47,573 nt of DNA, from positions 1 through 47,573 of the forward strand of contig JAUMMZ010000027.1 in the NCBI GenBank assembly GCA_031296755.1, given 5' to 3'. This document shows, piece by piece, positions 24,838 to 32,842 of this stretch (the first letter of the stretch is position 1; each line of letters starts with the position of its first letter). A program made the translations under genes and the position numbers. Origin of the DNA: Collinsella sp. (GTDB lineage Bacteria; Actinomycetota; Coriobacteriia; Coriobacteriales; Coriobacteriaceae). The notes below the pieces were generated by a model that saw nothing but the letters and a program-made list of their open reading frames with translations, had not been told where the DNA came from and did not search any database.

Positions 24838-25161
24838 GAACAGAAGCCTCATGACGGTGGCCTCAGCTGGAATGACGTATCGCTCGATAAATGATCTCAA
24901 CAACGTAGCCGATGCGCCGCATTTCACCTCAAAGGCATTGAGCGATCAGGAGGCGTCCAGCATTTCTTTGATATCCCCAATTGATTGTTCCGAGAAAGTC
25001 TCTTCATGTCCTTATAATCGCCCTTACGAGAAACGTGGACGAGACAGGCGTCCATATGCCGTCTCTAAACTAACGAGCCGTTCGCGGAAAGAACATCTGG
25101 CTAGCATGGGCCAAAGATATACTGGTATCGCTGCAACAATTATGGAAGATCGGCACCACCA
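24838..25161. other. Intergenic stretch before the surface protein gene
   Basis: No coding potential is convincing. CTTATAATC at 25011-25019 contains a perfect TATAAT and probably belongs to the promoter of the surface protein gene, although no clear -35 is seen. The same CTTATAATC occurs before the next gene at 27024-27032. Confidence 0.4.
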
Positions 25162-26976
25162 ATGACCTCCTTGAAATTCTCCAGGCGCTTCGCGCTTAGC
25201 CTGCTCGCCTCGCTGTCCGCCACCGTAGCGCTTGCTTTGCCCTCAACCGCCCTAGCCGCGTCGGACCCGAACCCGCCCAGCATCTCCAACGTGACGATAT
25301 CCGCGACGACAGTCACGGCCGGCTCCACGCTGCATGTCGGCTATAGCGTCGATGACCCTGACGGGGTACGGTCCGTCACGCCCATAGTCGAAGTCCTTGT
25401 CGAAAACGATACCGGAGACCATGGAATCAGTTCCCGTCTCGCCTTCTCGTCGACCGGCAACACGACCGCGGGCTTCGATATCTCCACCTCCCCGAGCGAC
25501 CGGCCCTGCAGGTACCGGATCATCGGCCTCGGCGTGACCGATAGTCTTGGATGGGTTACCGATGTCTACGACACGACGTATGCCGAGGAGAAGGGGCTCG
25601 ACTGTCCGACCTTCACCACCGACCCCCTCGAGTATGAGGTGACCGAGGGACCCGAGGACCAAAACCCGCCGACCGTGTCCTCCGTGTCGCTCTCGAGCAG
25701 GGAGGTCGCAACCGGTGCCGACTTCCACATCTCTTGGACCGTCTCCGATGCCGACGGCGTTCGCTCCGTTTCCCCCATACTGCGGCAGGGCTGGGAGAAT
25801 TCGGACGACGGCTGCTCTGTTTCGTCAGCCTATTATCACGGAGGCTCGTCTATCGACGGGTTTGACCTCACATTCGACAGCAATAGGATCGGAAGGCACA
25901 GGCTGATCGGCCTTTCGGTCACCGATGGCCTAGGGTTCGAGACCGATGTGTACGAGAGTTCCTACGCCAGGGCCAACGGCATTTCGGGCGCGACTTTCTC
26001 GGTTGGCGACCCGAGCGAGCTGTGCTTCGAGGTGACCGGCAGCGCGATCGACCGGAACCCGCCCACGGTCTCGAACGTTTCCATCTCCGCGAAGAGGGTC
26101 CCCGTCGGCGGGATCCTCCGTATCTATTGCAATGTAGGCGACGCGGACGGCGTAAGGTCTGTCTCCCCGATCCTCGGCGACCCCGGCTATGTCGAGAACC
26201 CGAACTCTTTAAAGACCCGCAAAACGTTGAGCTGCAGCTACGATGCGGCAAGGGGCTATATCGAAATCGAGTTCCCCACGTCGCTCTCGATGGGCTCGTT
26301 TGAAATCCAAGCCCTCGCGGTCCTCGACAAGACGGGCCACGAGACCTTCGTCTACAGCTCCGCCTACGCCGAGCGTAACGGCAAGACCGGCGTTCAGACC
26401 TTTGATGTCGACGACGCGGGGGACGTCACCTTCGACGTGACCGCTCCGCTGTATGCCGCCACCAAGGGCGACGGGCAGGCGTATGCAAAGGACGGCGAGG
26501 CCGGTCTGACCTTCCGCTTCAGCGGTCCTCTCGATGAGTTCACGCGTCTCCTCGTGGACGGAACTGAGGTCTCCGCCGAGAACTACACCGCAACCAGGGG
26601 CAGCACGATTATCGAGCTCAGGCCGTCCTACCTGGACACGCTCGCCGGCGGCGGACACACCGTCACGGCCGTCTGGAAGGACGGGACGGCGACCGATGCG
26701 TCCTTCACCGTGGAGGGGAAGGCCCAAGGGGAGCAGGCGGGCGGAAAGACCGACGTAGATTCACCCGGCGACAACAAAAGTGATCCTGCCACTCCTGAAA
26801 AGGACGCCGACGAGGCGGCTACAAAAAAGTCGGGACGCACGACAGCCGATGAACCAAAGCTCGCTGCAACCGGCGACTCCACTTGGATGGCCAGCATCGC
26901 ATTGGCCATGGCGGCCACGGCCTGCTTCACGGCAGCGAGAAGGCTTGAGCCCAAGCAGCATAGGCACGAACAGTAG
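25162..26976 (+). CDS. Sortase-anchored surface protein with three 131-residue repeats
   Basis: A 604-residue secreted protein. Residues 1-33 form a signal peptide ending ALPSTALAAS. Three repeats start at NPP in residues 37, 168 and 299, exactly 131 residues apart; each has an N-terminal Ser/Val strand region and a DGVRSV(S/T)PI motif, suggesting Ig-like beta-sandwiches. A fourth, different domain follows (about residues 430-520), then a Lys/Asp-rich linker. LAATG at 567-571, a hydrophobic stretch and a basic tail form a cell-wall sorting signal of the class E sortase type used by high-GC Gram-positives. Function is unknown; adhesion or glycan binding is a guess. No sortase is in the window. 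Confidence 0.8.
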   Translation: MTSLKFSRRFALSLLASLSATVALALPSTALAASDPNPPSISNVTISATTVTAGSTLHVGYSVDDPDGVRSVTPIVEVLVENDTGDHGISSRLAFSSTGNTTAGFDISTSPSDRPCRYRIIGLGVTDSLGWVTDVYDTTYAEEKGLDCPTFTTDPLEYEVTEGPEDQNPPTVSSVSLSSREVATGADFHISWTVSDADGVRSVSPILRQGWENSDDGCSVSSAYYHGGSSIDGFDLTFDSNRIGRHRLIGLSVTDGLGFETDVYESSYARANGISGATFSVGDPSELCFEVTGSAIDRNPPTVSNVSISAKRVPVGGILRIYCNVGDADGVRSVSPILGDPGYVENPNSLKTRKTLSCSYDAARGYIEIEFPTSLSMGSFEIQALAVLDKTGHETFVYSSAYAERNGKTGVQTFDVDDAGDVTFDVTAPLYAATKGDGQAYAKDGEAGLTFRFSGPLDEFTRLLVDGTEVSAENYTATRGSTIIELRPSYLDTLAGGGHTVTAVWKDGTATDASFTVEGKAQGEQAGGKTDVDSPGDNKSDPATPEKDADEAATKKSGRTTADEPKLAATGDSTWMASIALAMAATACFTAARRLEPKQHRHEQ

Positions 26977-27158
26977 CTCAAAGCGAACTCAACTGGGAAG
27001 GGCAGATGGATAGCCGTCCTTCTCTTATAATCAACCCAATCCGCTGAAATGCAATCAGTTAACGAGTTTCGCCAGACGCTCGGCCTCTACCCCGCTCTAG
27101 CAAGCCACCAGGCGATGAGATAATGCCCACGACTATCAACGTAAGCAAGGAGCGCGCT

Positions 27159-28394
27159 ATGGCAGACAACGAGACCAAACCCTCGGCGAACGACGGCCGA
27201 GAGGAGCTCGTGGCAAAACAGCTCGCATCGACCAAAATCCACCTCGCGCTCACTCAGAAGCGGGTGGACGTCTCCGGCGCCATCAAGCTACCGCTCGAGC
27301 GAATTCCCCAACTCGGCGTGGCGTTCGCCTCGCTCCGCTCGATGTTTCGCACCGTCACCAACACGGTGAGTGTGCCCACGCTGCTCCAGGCGACTGACAA
27401 ATATGGTAGCCCGCTCGATCCGTCGAAACTCAACACGTTCAAGGACGGCAGCGGTCTCACAGGGGGCTACCGCGACGCCGCCAAGGGCCTTGGGCAGGCG
27501 CGCTTCCACGTAGTCGAGGGCGACATCGCCACGAGCGTCACGCAGGTGCCTTACGATCCAACATCGCTATTCATGGCAGCCGCAATCGCGCAGATAAACC
27601 AAAAGCTCGACTCCATCCAGGAGTCCGTCGACGAAATGTTCGAGTACATGCGTCAGCGCGACAAGGCCAACATGCGTGGCAACCTCAAGACGCTCGCAGA
27701 CATCCTCAACGGTTACGGCCTCAACTACGGCAACGCCACCTACATGGCAAACGCCCATATGAAGGTGCTCGACATCAAGCAGTCGTCCGCGCAGGACATG
27801 GAACTCTTCCGCTCGCAGGCACAGGCGGATCTGAAAAAGAAAGGGTTCATCGAGGTGCGAGACGGCTTGGGCAGACGCCTCGACAAGGTGCTCGACTACC
27901 TCAAAGACTGCCAGCTCGCCACCTACATCCACGCGTTCTCGCTGTTCCTCGAACCCATGCTCGCCCAGAACTTCGAGCCCGCAAAGCTCGCGGACGCCAC
28001 TGCGAAAATCGAGGCTGATTCGATCGCGTACCGCGAGCTCTACACCGACTGCTACAACGCACTCGAAGCGGGGGCTGTCGACACCGTCGATGCGGCACTG
28101 CTGGGCGGTATCGCGTCCGCGGGCAAATTGCTCGGTCACGCCATCGCAAAGACCCCCGTGGGCGACCATACACTCATCGACGAGGCGCTCGAAGGCGCAG
28201 GAGAGAGCATCGGAAAGTTCAACGACAAGCAATCCGAGAAACTCCTCGAAAAGCTCCATCAGGCAAAGACGCCCGACGTCACGCCGTTCAAGCAGAGCGT
28301 AAAGGAGATCGACACCCTCTACAACCGCCCCGCGCAGATCGCCGTGGACGCCGAGAACGTCTACATCTTGCCTGCCAAGCAGCAGGAAGAGTAA
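27159..28394 (+). CDS. Unknown 411-residue protein
   Basis: Not recognised. It has no signal peptide or clear membrane helix. Residues about 135-175 (AAAIAQINQKLDSIQESVDE and beyond) look like a coiled coil, followed by a mostly helical region. A glycine-rich helical segment near residue 325 (ALLGGIASAGKLLGHAIAK) is amphipathic and could touch membranes. The ATG at 27159 follows AAGGAG; an upstream ATG would add 12 residues. It converges with a DnaQ-like exonuclease across a 41-base gap. A TATAAT at 27026 may belong to its promoter. A toxin, phage-defence or structural role are all possible and unproven. Confidence 0.6.
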   Translation: MADNETKPSANDGREELVAKQLASTKIHLALTQKRVDVSGAIKLPLERIPQLGVAFASLRSMFRTVTNTVSVPTLLQATDKYGSPLDPSKLNTFKDGSGLTGGYRDAAKGLGQARFHVVEGDIATSVTQVPYDPTSLFMAAAIAQINQKLDSIQESVDEMFEYMRQRDKANMRGNLKTLADILNGYGLNYGNATYMANAHMKVLDIKQSSAQDMELFRSQAQADLKKKGFIEVRDGLGRRLDKVLDYLKDCQLATYIHAFSLFLEPMLAQNFEPAKLADATAKIEADSIAYRELYTDCYNALEAGAVDTVDAALLGGIASAGKLLGHAIAKTPVGDHTLIDEALEGAGESIGKFNDKQSEKLLEKLHQAKTPDVTPFKQSVKEIDTLYNRPAQIAVDAENVYILPAKQQEE

Positions 28395-28435
28395 CGATAC
28401 GCGACAGGCACGCGCCATGCAGACAGCTAACGCCC

Positions 28436-29170
28436 CTACCTTCCCGCCGCCTTCAGCTTCAGCAGCAGGTCGCCCAGCTCGGGGCACTTGCTAGAAAGGC
28501 GCGTCTGAGCTCGCTCGCCCATCCCCCACCGCTGGCGGACTTCCTGGGCGCGCGGGCTCACGCGGTAGTCCCCGTCCATCACCTGCTTGAGCAGCTTGGC
28601 GGTCACGCGCGCATCGGCAAGGGCGCTGTGGGCGTGACCCGTCGGCTCGTCGAACTCGATGCCAAGCCACGTCGCCGCGTCACTCAAAGAGACGCACCCG
28701 TGGCTGCCCACGTCCATGATCGAGGTGTAAAACGCCTGCAGGTCGGCCCAGTCCGTAGGAAATGCGGAAAGATCAATGTGCTTTGCCTGGCACTCGGTCA
28801 AAAGCTGTCGACGATCCGCCCCGCTCCAGCAAACTATCTGGGCGGAGTAGCGACCGATCCAATCGCAGAGCCTTTTGATCACCACGTAGAGCGGATCGGC
28901 CATCGCGGTGTCCACGGCCGATATCCCCGTAAGCTCGCGGACAGGGAACGCAACGCCTTCGGTAAATTCCGTCTGCACACACTGCGAAAACTCGCCCATA
29001 ACGTTGCCGTGATAGTCGAGCTTGACGGCGCCGACCTCGATAATCTCGTTGCGCAGCCCACGGCGCTGGCGCTGCTTTGGCACCGGCGCAAACTCAAAGT
29101 CCAGCACAATCTGGCACGCAAAGTTCGTCGTATCGATAGCCGAGATACACGGCGTCTTTTCAGCTGACAC
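28436..29170 (-). CDS. DnaQ-like 3'-5' exonuclease (DEDDh)
   Basis: A 244-residue protein with the DEDDh exonuclease motifs: D24 and E26 in VLDFEFAPV, an Asp in the second motif region (WSGADRRQLL), and HSALADA with H181 and D186. NEIIEVGAVKLDYHGNV is the typical segment after motif I. It probably trims single-stranded DNA or RNA ends. The GTG start at 29170 has GAGAAAGG upstream at good spacing; an in-frame ATG at 29284 would add 38 residues that do not match the family. It is the only recognisable nucleic-acid enzyme in the accessory cassette. Confidence 0.82.
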   Translation of the reverse strand: MSAEKTPCISAIDTTNFACQIVLDFEFAPVPKQRQRRGLRNEIIEVGAVKLDYHGNVMGEFSQCVQTEFTEGVAFPVRELTGISAVDTAMADPLYVVIKRLCDWIGRYSAQIVCWSGADRRQLLTECQAKHIDLSAFPTDWADLQAFYTSIMDVGSHGCVSLSDAATWLGIEFDEPTGHAHSALADARVTAKLLKQVMDGDYRVSPRAQEVRQRWGMGERAQTRLSSKCPELGDLLLKLKAAGR

Positions 29171-29331
29171 GGTTAGGGCCTTTCTCCGTTGCTTGCCGCT
29201 TGTTACATAAGCGGCTACATTGCCGTAAGGATAGGTGGCCGCGCGGACATGAAAGCTGGGCGCAATACCATGCGCCAGGCACACGCCATGCAGACGGCCC
29301 CAAGAGAGTTGCCCGCTCTATTCAAATGCAT
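29171..29331. other. Intergenic stretch upstream of the exonuclease
   Basis: No feature is recognised here. The exonuclease promoter should lie in this stretch, but no convincing -35/-10 pair was found. Confidence 0.3.
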
Positions 29332-29378
29332 GAAAAAGATTTAGGCCCGGTGACTTGAATCAGCGGTCATCCCGGGCC
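29332..29378 (-). terminator. Terminator of a short minus-strand transcript
   Basis: GGCCCGGGATGAC and GTCACCGGGCC (minus strand) form a GC-rich stem with a two-base bulge. TAAATCTTTTTC follows (29332-29343). The hairpin starts three bases after the stop codon of a 29-codon reading frame. Confidence 0.65.
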
Positions 29379-29380
29379 CA

Positions 29381-29470
29381 TCAGAGCTCGTAGAGCTCTT
29401 GGTTGCTTTGGTCTCGCTCTTCACGGCGCTTATCGAACTTTCCGAGGCACTCAAGCAGCATTCGAAGCAT
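29381..29470 (-). CDS. Possible 29-residue peptide or part of a small RNA
   Basis: The frame MLRMLLECLGKFDKRREERD ending QSNQELYEL runs from 29470 to a stop at 29381. Evidence for expression is indirect: a promoter-like pair about 85-110 bases upstream (29555-29583) and a terminator directly after the stop. No good ribosome binding site is seen, so the transcript of roughly 210 bases may be a non-coding RNA instead. On the opposite strand a hydrophobic frame covers the same DNA. Confidence 0.3.
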   Translation of the reverse strand: MLRMLLECLGKFDKRREERDQSNQELYEL

Positions 29471-29554
29471 AACAAGTCGCTGCCATTAAGGCACTGACCT
29501 CTTGACCAAGCAACGGCGCTGCCCAGCTATCACCCTTGGGCTGCCGTCAACTTT

Positions 29555-29583
29555 ATTCTATCCGCGAGCATCTGGTTTACCAA
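29555..29583 (-). promoter_or_regulatory. Putative promoter of the short transcript
   Basis: On the minus strand TTGGTA (29578-29583) and TAGAAT (29555-29560) are 17 bases apart, with four and five consensus matches. It lies downstream of the DUF4143 ATPase gene, so it would drive a separate short transcript. Confidence 0.45.
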
Positions 29584-29625
29584 ATGGATTTTCGGTAAAG
29601 GAAGCACGGCACGCCCGCAAAACCA

Positions 29626-30921
29626 CTACGCCCCAAGTGCCGCCATGGGAATCACCGCCACGCCGTCGTCGCGTGTGTAGGCAATGCTCCCCTTTCCAAC
29701 CACGACCGCCAAAAACGCCGGCGCGGCATTCTGGGCGGCAGGATTGGAGAGCACTTTCCTCTCCAGCGCCTTGAGATTTCTCGCTCCATCGTCTGCTTTC
29801 GCATCACTCAGCTTGACCTCGATGGCTCCCCAGCGCCCGTCGTGCTCAACGATCAGATCGACCTCAAGGCCCTTCTCATCTCGGAAATAATGGACACTGT
29901 TGTCGACACCGCCGTAGGTGGAAAGGAACACGCGCACGTCGCGCAGGACGAGATTCTCAAAGAGCATCCCCAGCGTTTGCATATCGCCAAGCAGCCGCTC
30001 AGGGGTAGCCCCCAGCAACGCCGCCGCAAGTGACGGGTCACAGAAGTAGCGCTTGGGGCGCACGCGAACGCGGGCCTTCGAGCGCATGGGCGGCTCCCAT
30101 CCGCACAGGTCCTCGGTCAGCTTGAGCCTGTTGAAGAGGTCCAAGTACGCAGCGATGGTCCTCTCGTCGGGGCCCGCCTCACCGTACGAGGCGTCCTTTA
30201 CGAGCGTCTTGTACGTGACAGCCTGGCTCTCGTTCATGGCAAGAGCTCGCAAAAGGCCGTGTGCAAGCTCGGGCGACATGCCCTCGTCCAGCACGTTGAC
30301 GTCGAGCACCGAGTGCACGTACTGGCTTGCCGTCTCTCGCGCAAGATCTTCCGAAAGCCCAAGATTTGCAGGCCAACCGCCCCTGCAGCACCAGCGGGCG
30401 ACGTCATCCACCGTGCTCTCGCGACGCTGAGGGGCAAAATCCTCGCCCTTAAAGAGGCTTGCCAGTGACACGAGCGGCTCGCCGTCGCCCGACTCACACA
30501 GGGCCATGGGGCGCATTGACAGACGGGCGATCCTACCCGTGCCGGAATGACGAACATGGCTGCGCTCCTCGCTTTTGAGCGCGGTCGAGCCCGTGAGCAA
30601 AAGTGTCCCCCGTTCGTTGCCGTTCGCGTCCACGAAACGCCGGGCGGCATCCCAAACCTCGAGCACCTCCTGCCATTCATCGACCAGGTGTGGCGCATCG
30701 CCGATGAGCGCCAGGCTTGGGTCGACCTCTGCCGCCGCACGCTGCGCAGGCTCATCGAGCCTGGAGACGCTCGCCGAGCGAGAGAGCGCCGTCCAGGTCT
30801 TGCCGCACCATTTGGGGCCGTTGATCTCCACACAGCCAAACGCCCGCATAAGGGTGTCGAGGCGCTCCTCTATGAGCCGGGGCCTATATCCCTTTTGGGT
30901 CAATCTCTTTGGTGCATCCAT
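29626..30921 (-). CDS. AAA ATPase with DUF4143-type C-terminus
   Basis: A 431-residue protein. The P-loop is GPKWCGKT at residues 35-42, Walker B is LVDEWQ near residues 79-84, and LLLTGST is a sensor motif. The C-terminal part contains YFRDEKGLEVDLIVEHDG and GAIEVKLSD, the D-x(n)-E-x-K core of a PD-(D/E)XK-like nuclease fold typical of DUF4143 proteins. The family is widespread and of unknown role. GAGAGGG precedes the ATG. Its upstream region carries a 23-bp tandem repeat (30958-31055), possibly an autoregulatory site. Confidence 0.82.
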   Translation of the reverse strand: MDAPKRLTQKGYRPRLIEERLDTLMRAFGCVEINGPKWCGKTWTALSRSASVSRLDEPAQRAAAEVDPSLALIGDAPHLVDEWQEVLEVWDAARRFVDANGNERGTLLLTGSTALKSEERSHVRHSGTGRIARLSMRPMALCESGDGEPLVSLASLFKGEDFAPQRRESTVDDVARWCCRGGWPANLGLSEDLARETASQYVHSVLDVNVLDEGMSPELAHGLLRALAMNESQAVTYKTLVKDASYGEAGPDERTIAAYLDLFNRLKLTEDLCGWEPPMRSKARVRVRPKRYFCDPSLAAALLGATPERLLGDMQTLGMLFENLVLRDVRVFLSTYGGVDNSVHYFRDEKGLEVDLIVEHDGRWGAIEVKLSDAKADDGARNLKALERKVLSNPAAQNAAPAFLAVVVGKGSIAYTRDDGVAVIPMAALGA

Positions 30922-30957
30922 AGACGGCCGTCCCTCTCTATCACGCGATATGCGAAA

Positions 30958-31055
30958 TTACGCCATTCTCAATGCTGATTTTACGCTACTTTCAATGTAG
31001 TTTTTACGCCATGACAGATGTAGTTTTTACGCCATTTTCATTGAAGGTTTTACGC
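30958..31055. repeat. 23-bp direct repeats (five registers) upstream of the DUF4143 ATPase
   Basis: TTACGC begins at 30958, 30981, 31004, 31027 and 31050, an exact 23-base period. Four full units follow the pattern TTACGC(C/T)A-N8-ATG(T/C)-N5 loosely, with GTAGTTTTTACGCCAT shared by the two central junctions. The array ends 37 bases before the ATPase start codon and 52 bases from the neighbouring ATPase stop. There is no unique spacer DNA, so it is not a CRISPR array. Confidence 0.85.
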
Positions 31056-31106
31056 TTGGCATCCTTAGCGCGACCCATTCCGAGCATCACATCAGAGCGT
31101 GCTTGG

Positions 31107-32498
31107 TTATCTCCGCTCGCACATCTCGGCAAACGAAATCAGCTTGGCATCTCCCCTGCTCGCCGCAGCTTCCTGACATCCTTGCGTAAAGCCTCGCTTC
31201 GAGAAGATCGCATAGCTTTTGTGCTGCCGCCTAAAGAGCTCGCTTCGATGCACGAGCTTTTGCAGCACGTCTTCGCCCACCGGTTCATTGCGCCATTTGC
31301 ATTCCGCAAACAGCGCAGTGCCCTCGCCATCGTCAACAATCAAGTCGATTTCTTCCTGCGTATGCGTGCGATTATCCGTCCCCCACCAGCGCCCAACGCT
31401 TGCCGGAACCACATCAAGCTGGCCCGCCCGCGCGAGTTCGTACACGTATTGTCTGCATATAATCTCAAAGACCGTACCCATATAATCCGATACGTGCGGC
31501 TCAATGCGCTCATACGCCATCTCGGCCATATCGTTTTGAATCAGCCCGATGTTCTGCGGAACAAACTTGTACCAGAACCTAAACATCTGGTCGCTCAGCA
31601 GATACACGGCTCGCTTATTGCTCGTCTCGTTTAGGGGCAGCTCGCGCTCGACAATCCCAAGCGACGCCAGCTTATCCACATAGCTCTTTACGTTGCTCGC
31701 AGGGATTCCCGTAGAGCTCGCAATCTCCGAGATCTTCGAGCGCCCCTGGGCAATTGCTTGCACGATCGCATCATATTGCTCGGGATTGCGGCACTCCTGC
31801 AATAGCAGGTTACTCGGCTCCTCAAAGAGATAGCCCGTAGGAGTAAGAAAAAGACGTTTGATGTTGTCCTTGAGCGGTGCGGCAGGATCGACTTTCTCGA
31901 TATATGCAGGAATGCCACCCGTCATGCCATAGCAAACTGCAGCGTCTTCGCGACCCATGCTCTGCCACAGGCCGAGGGTCGTCATAAAATCGAGCGGCAT
32001 GATCTTAAACTGGGCCGTACGCCTACCGTATAGCGGACTCTCGTAGCCCAACACCTGCTCTTCCATAAACGAAAGCGACGACCCGCACAGGATAAGCATA
32101 AGCTTGGTCTCTTTGTACAAGTGATCGATCTTGTCTTGCAGCAACGAGCTGATCTCGGGATTCGATTGGGCGAGATAAGGATACTCGTCGATCACGACAA
32201 TCAAACGTTCCGTACGAGCCATGGTAGCCAATGCATCGAACGCCTCGTCAAAACTACGAAACGACACGCCAGCAACACCAACGGAGCCCGCAAGTATCGC
32301 CTGGCTAAAGCCATGCAGGTTTGCCTCTGCATTGGTGCGACGAGCTTGAAAGTAAATAGCCTTCTTGCCTTGGATAAACTCTGTGATAAGACGCGTTTTG
32401 CCCACGCGACGGCGGCCGTAAATCACAGGCATCTCAAAGGAGCCCGTGCCATACAGTCGATTGAGCTCGGACATTTCCGCCGTTCTTCCGATAAACAT
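31107..32498 (-). CDS. Archaeal-type AAA ATPase with DUF234-type C-terminus
   Basis: A 463-residue protein. MFIGRTAEMSELNRLYGTGS leads to the P-loop GRRRVGKT at residues 28-35; LIVVIDEYPYLA is Walker B. A winged-helix segment (SKISEIASSTGIPASNVKSY) lies mid-protein. The C-terminus has EEIDLIVDDGEGTALFAECK, a nuclease-like D-x(n)-E-x-K pattern seen in DUF234 proteins. AAGGAAGG precedes the ATG. A 25-bp perfect inverted repeat lies just upstream. Function is unknown; it is a different family from the DUF4143 neighbour but has the same ATPase plus nuclease-like layout. Confidence 0.82.
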   Translation of the reverse strand: MFIGRTAEMSELNRLYGTGSFEMPVIYGRRRVGKTRLITEFIQGKKAIYFQARRTNAEANLHGFSQAILAGSVGVAGVSFRSFDEAFDALATMARTERLIVVIDEYPYLAQSNPEISSLLQDKIDHLYKETKLMLILCGSSLSFMEEQVLGYESPLYGRRTAQFKIMPLDFMTTLGLWQSMGREDAAVCYGMTGGIPAYIEKVDPAAPLKDNIKRLFLTPTGYLFEEPSNLLLQECRNPEQYDAIVQAIAQGRSKISEIASSTGIPASNVKSYVDKLASLGIVERELPLNETSNKRAVYLLSDQMFRFWYKFVPQNIGLIQNDMAEMAYERIEPHVSDYMGTVFEIICRQYVYELARAGQLDVVPASVGRWWGTDNRTHTQEEIDLIVDDGEGTALFAECKWRNEPVGEDVLQKLVHRSELFRRQHKSYAIFSKRGFTQGCQEAAASRGDAKLISFAEMCERR

Positions 32499-32513
32499 AG
32501 GGCCATCCTTCCT

Positions 32514-32569
32514 TTACGTTATAGCTAGCTATATTATACCTTCCTATAATATAGCTAGCTATAACGTAA
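32514..32569. promoter_or_regulatory. 25-bp perfect inverted repeat upstream of the DUF234 ATPase
   Basis: Positions 32514-32538 and 32545-32569 are perfect complements around the six-base spacer CCTTCC. Each arm contains TAGCTAGCTA and a TATAAT on one strand. The inner edge of the minus-strand TATAAT (32533-32538) is about 35 bases from the ATPase start, so the dyad probably overlaps its promoter and acts as an operator. Confidence 0.75.
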
Positions 32570-32621
32570 TTCGACAAGCGGCGCACGCAAAAGGGTCGGT
32601 ACACCACCGCACGTGGACCGT

Positions 32622-32745
32622 TCCGGAAAATGTATCCCGTTCTGGAGCCAAAAACTGGGCCGTAGTTTCCGCCAAACATGCCATCCGGAAAGCGTGTCCC
32701 GTTCTGAGCGCCAAATCCGGGACGCAGTTTCCACTCCAAACAAAG
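32622..32745. repeat. Tandem duplication with 72-bp period
   Basis: TCCGGAAA followed by TGTATCCCGTTCTG at 32622 recurs with few changes at 32694, and AACTGGGCCGTAGTTTCC recurs as a diverged copy 72 bases later. It lies between the DUF234 ATPase promoter and the terminator of the xdhD operon. No reading frame is credible in it. Confidence 0.65.
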
Positions 32746-32773
32746 GGCCCCGGCTCGCGATGGAGCCGGGGCC
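32746..32773 (-). terminator. Terminator after the xdhD operon
   Basis: GGCCCCGGCTC (32746-32756) and GAGCCGGGGCC (32763-32773) form a perfect 11-bp stem with a six-base loop; CTTTGTTTG follows on the minus strand. Confidence 0.7.
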
Positions 32774-32842
32774 AAAGGCGCAGCGTATGTAGTTGATGTT
32801 GAGCGCGAACGGCCCGTCAACAATGGCCGTCCACGCTCTACC

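Noticed and set aside
30958..31055. CRISPR array
   Set aside because: The 23-base units are contiguous with no unique spacers, and there are no cas genes in the window.
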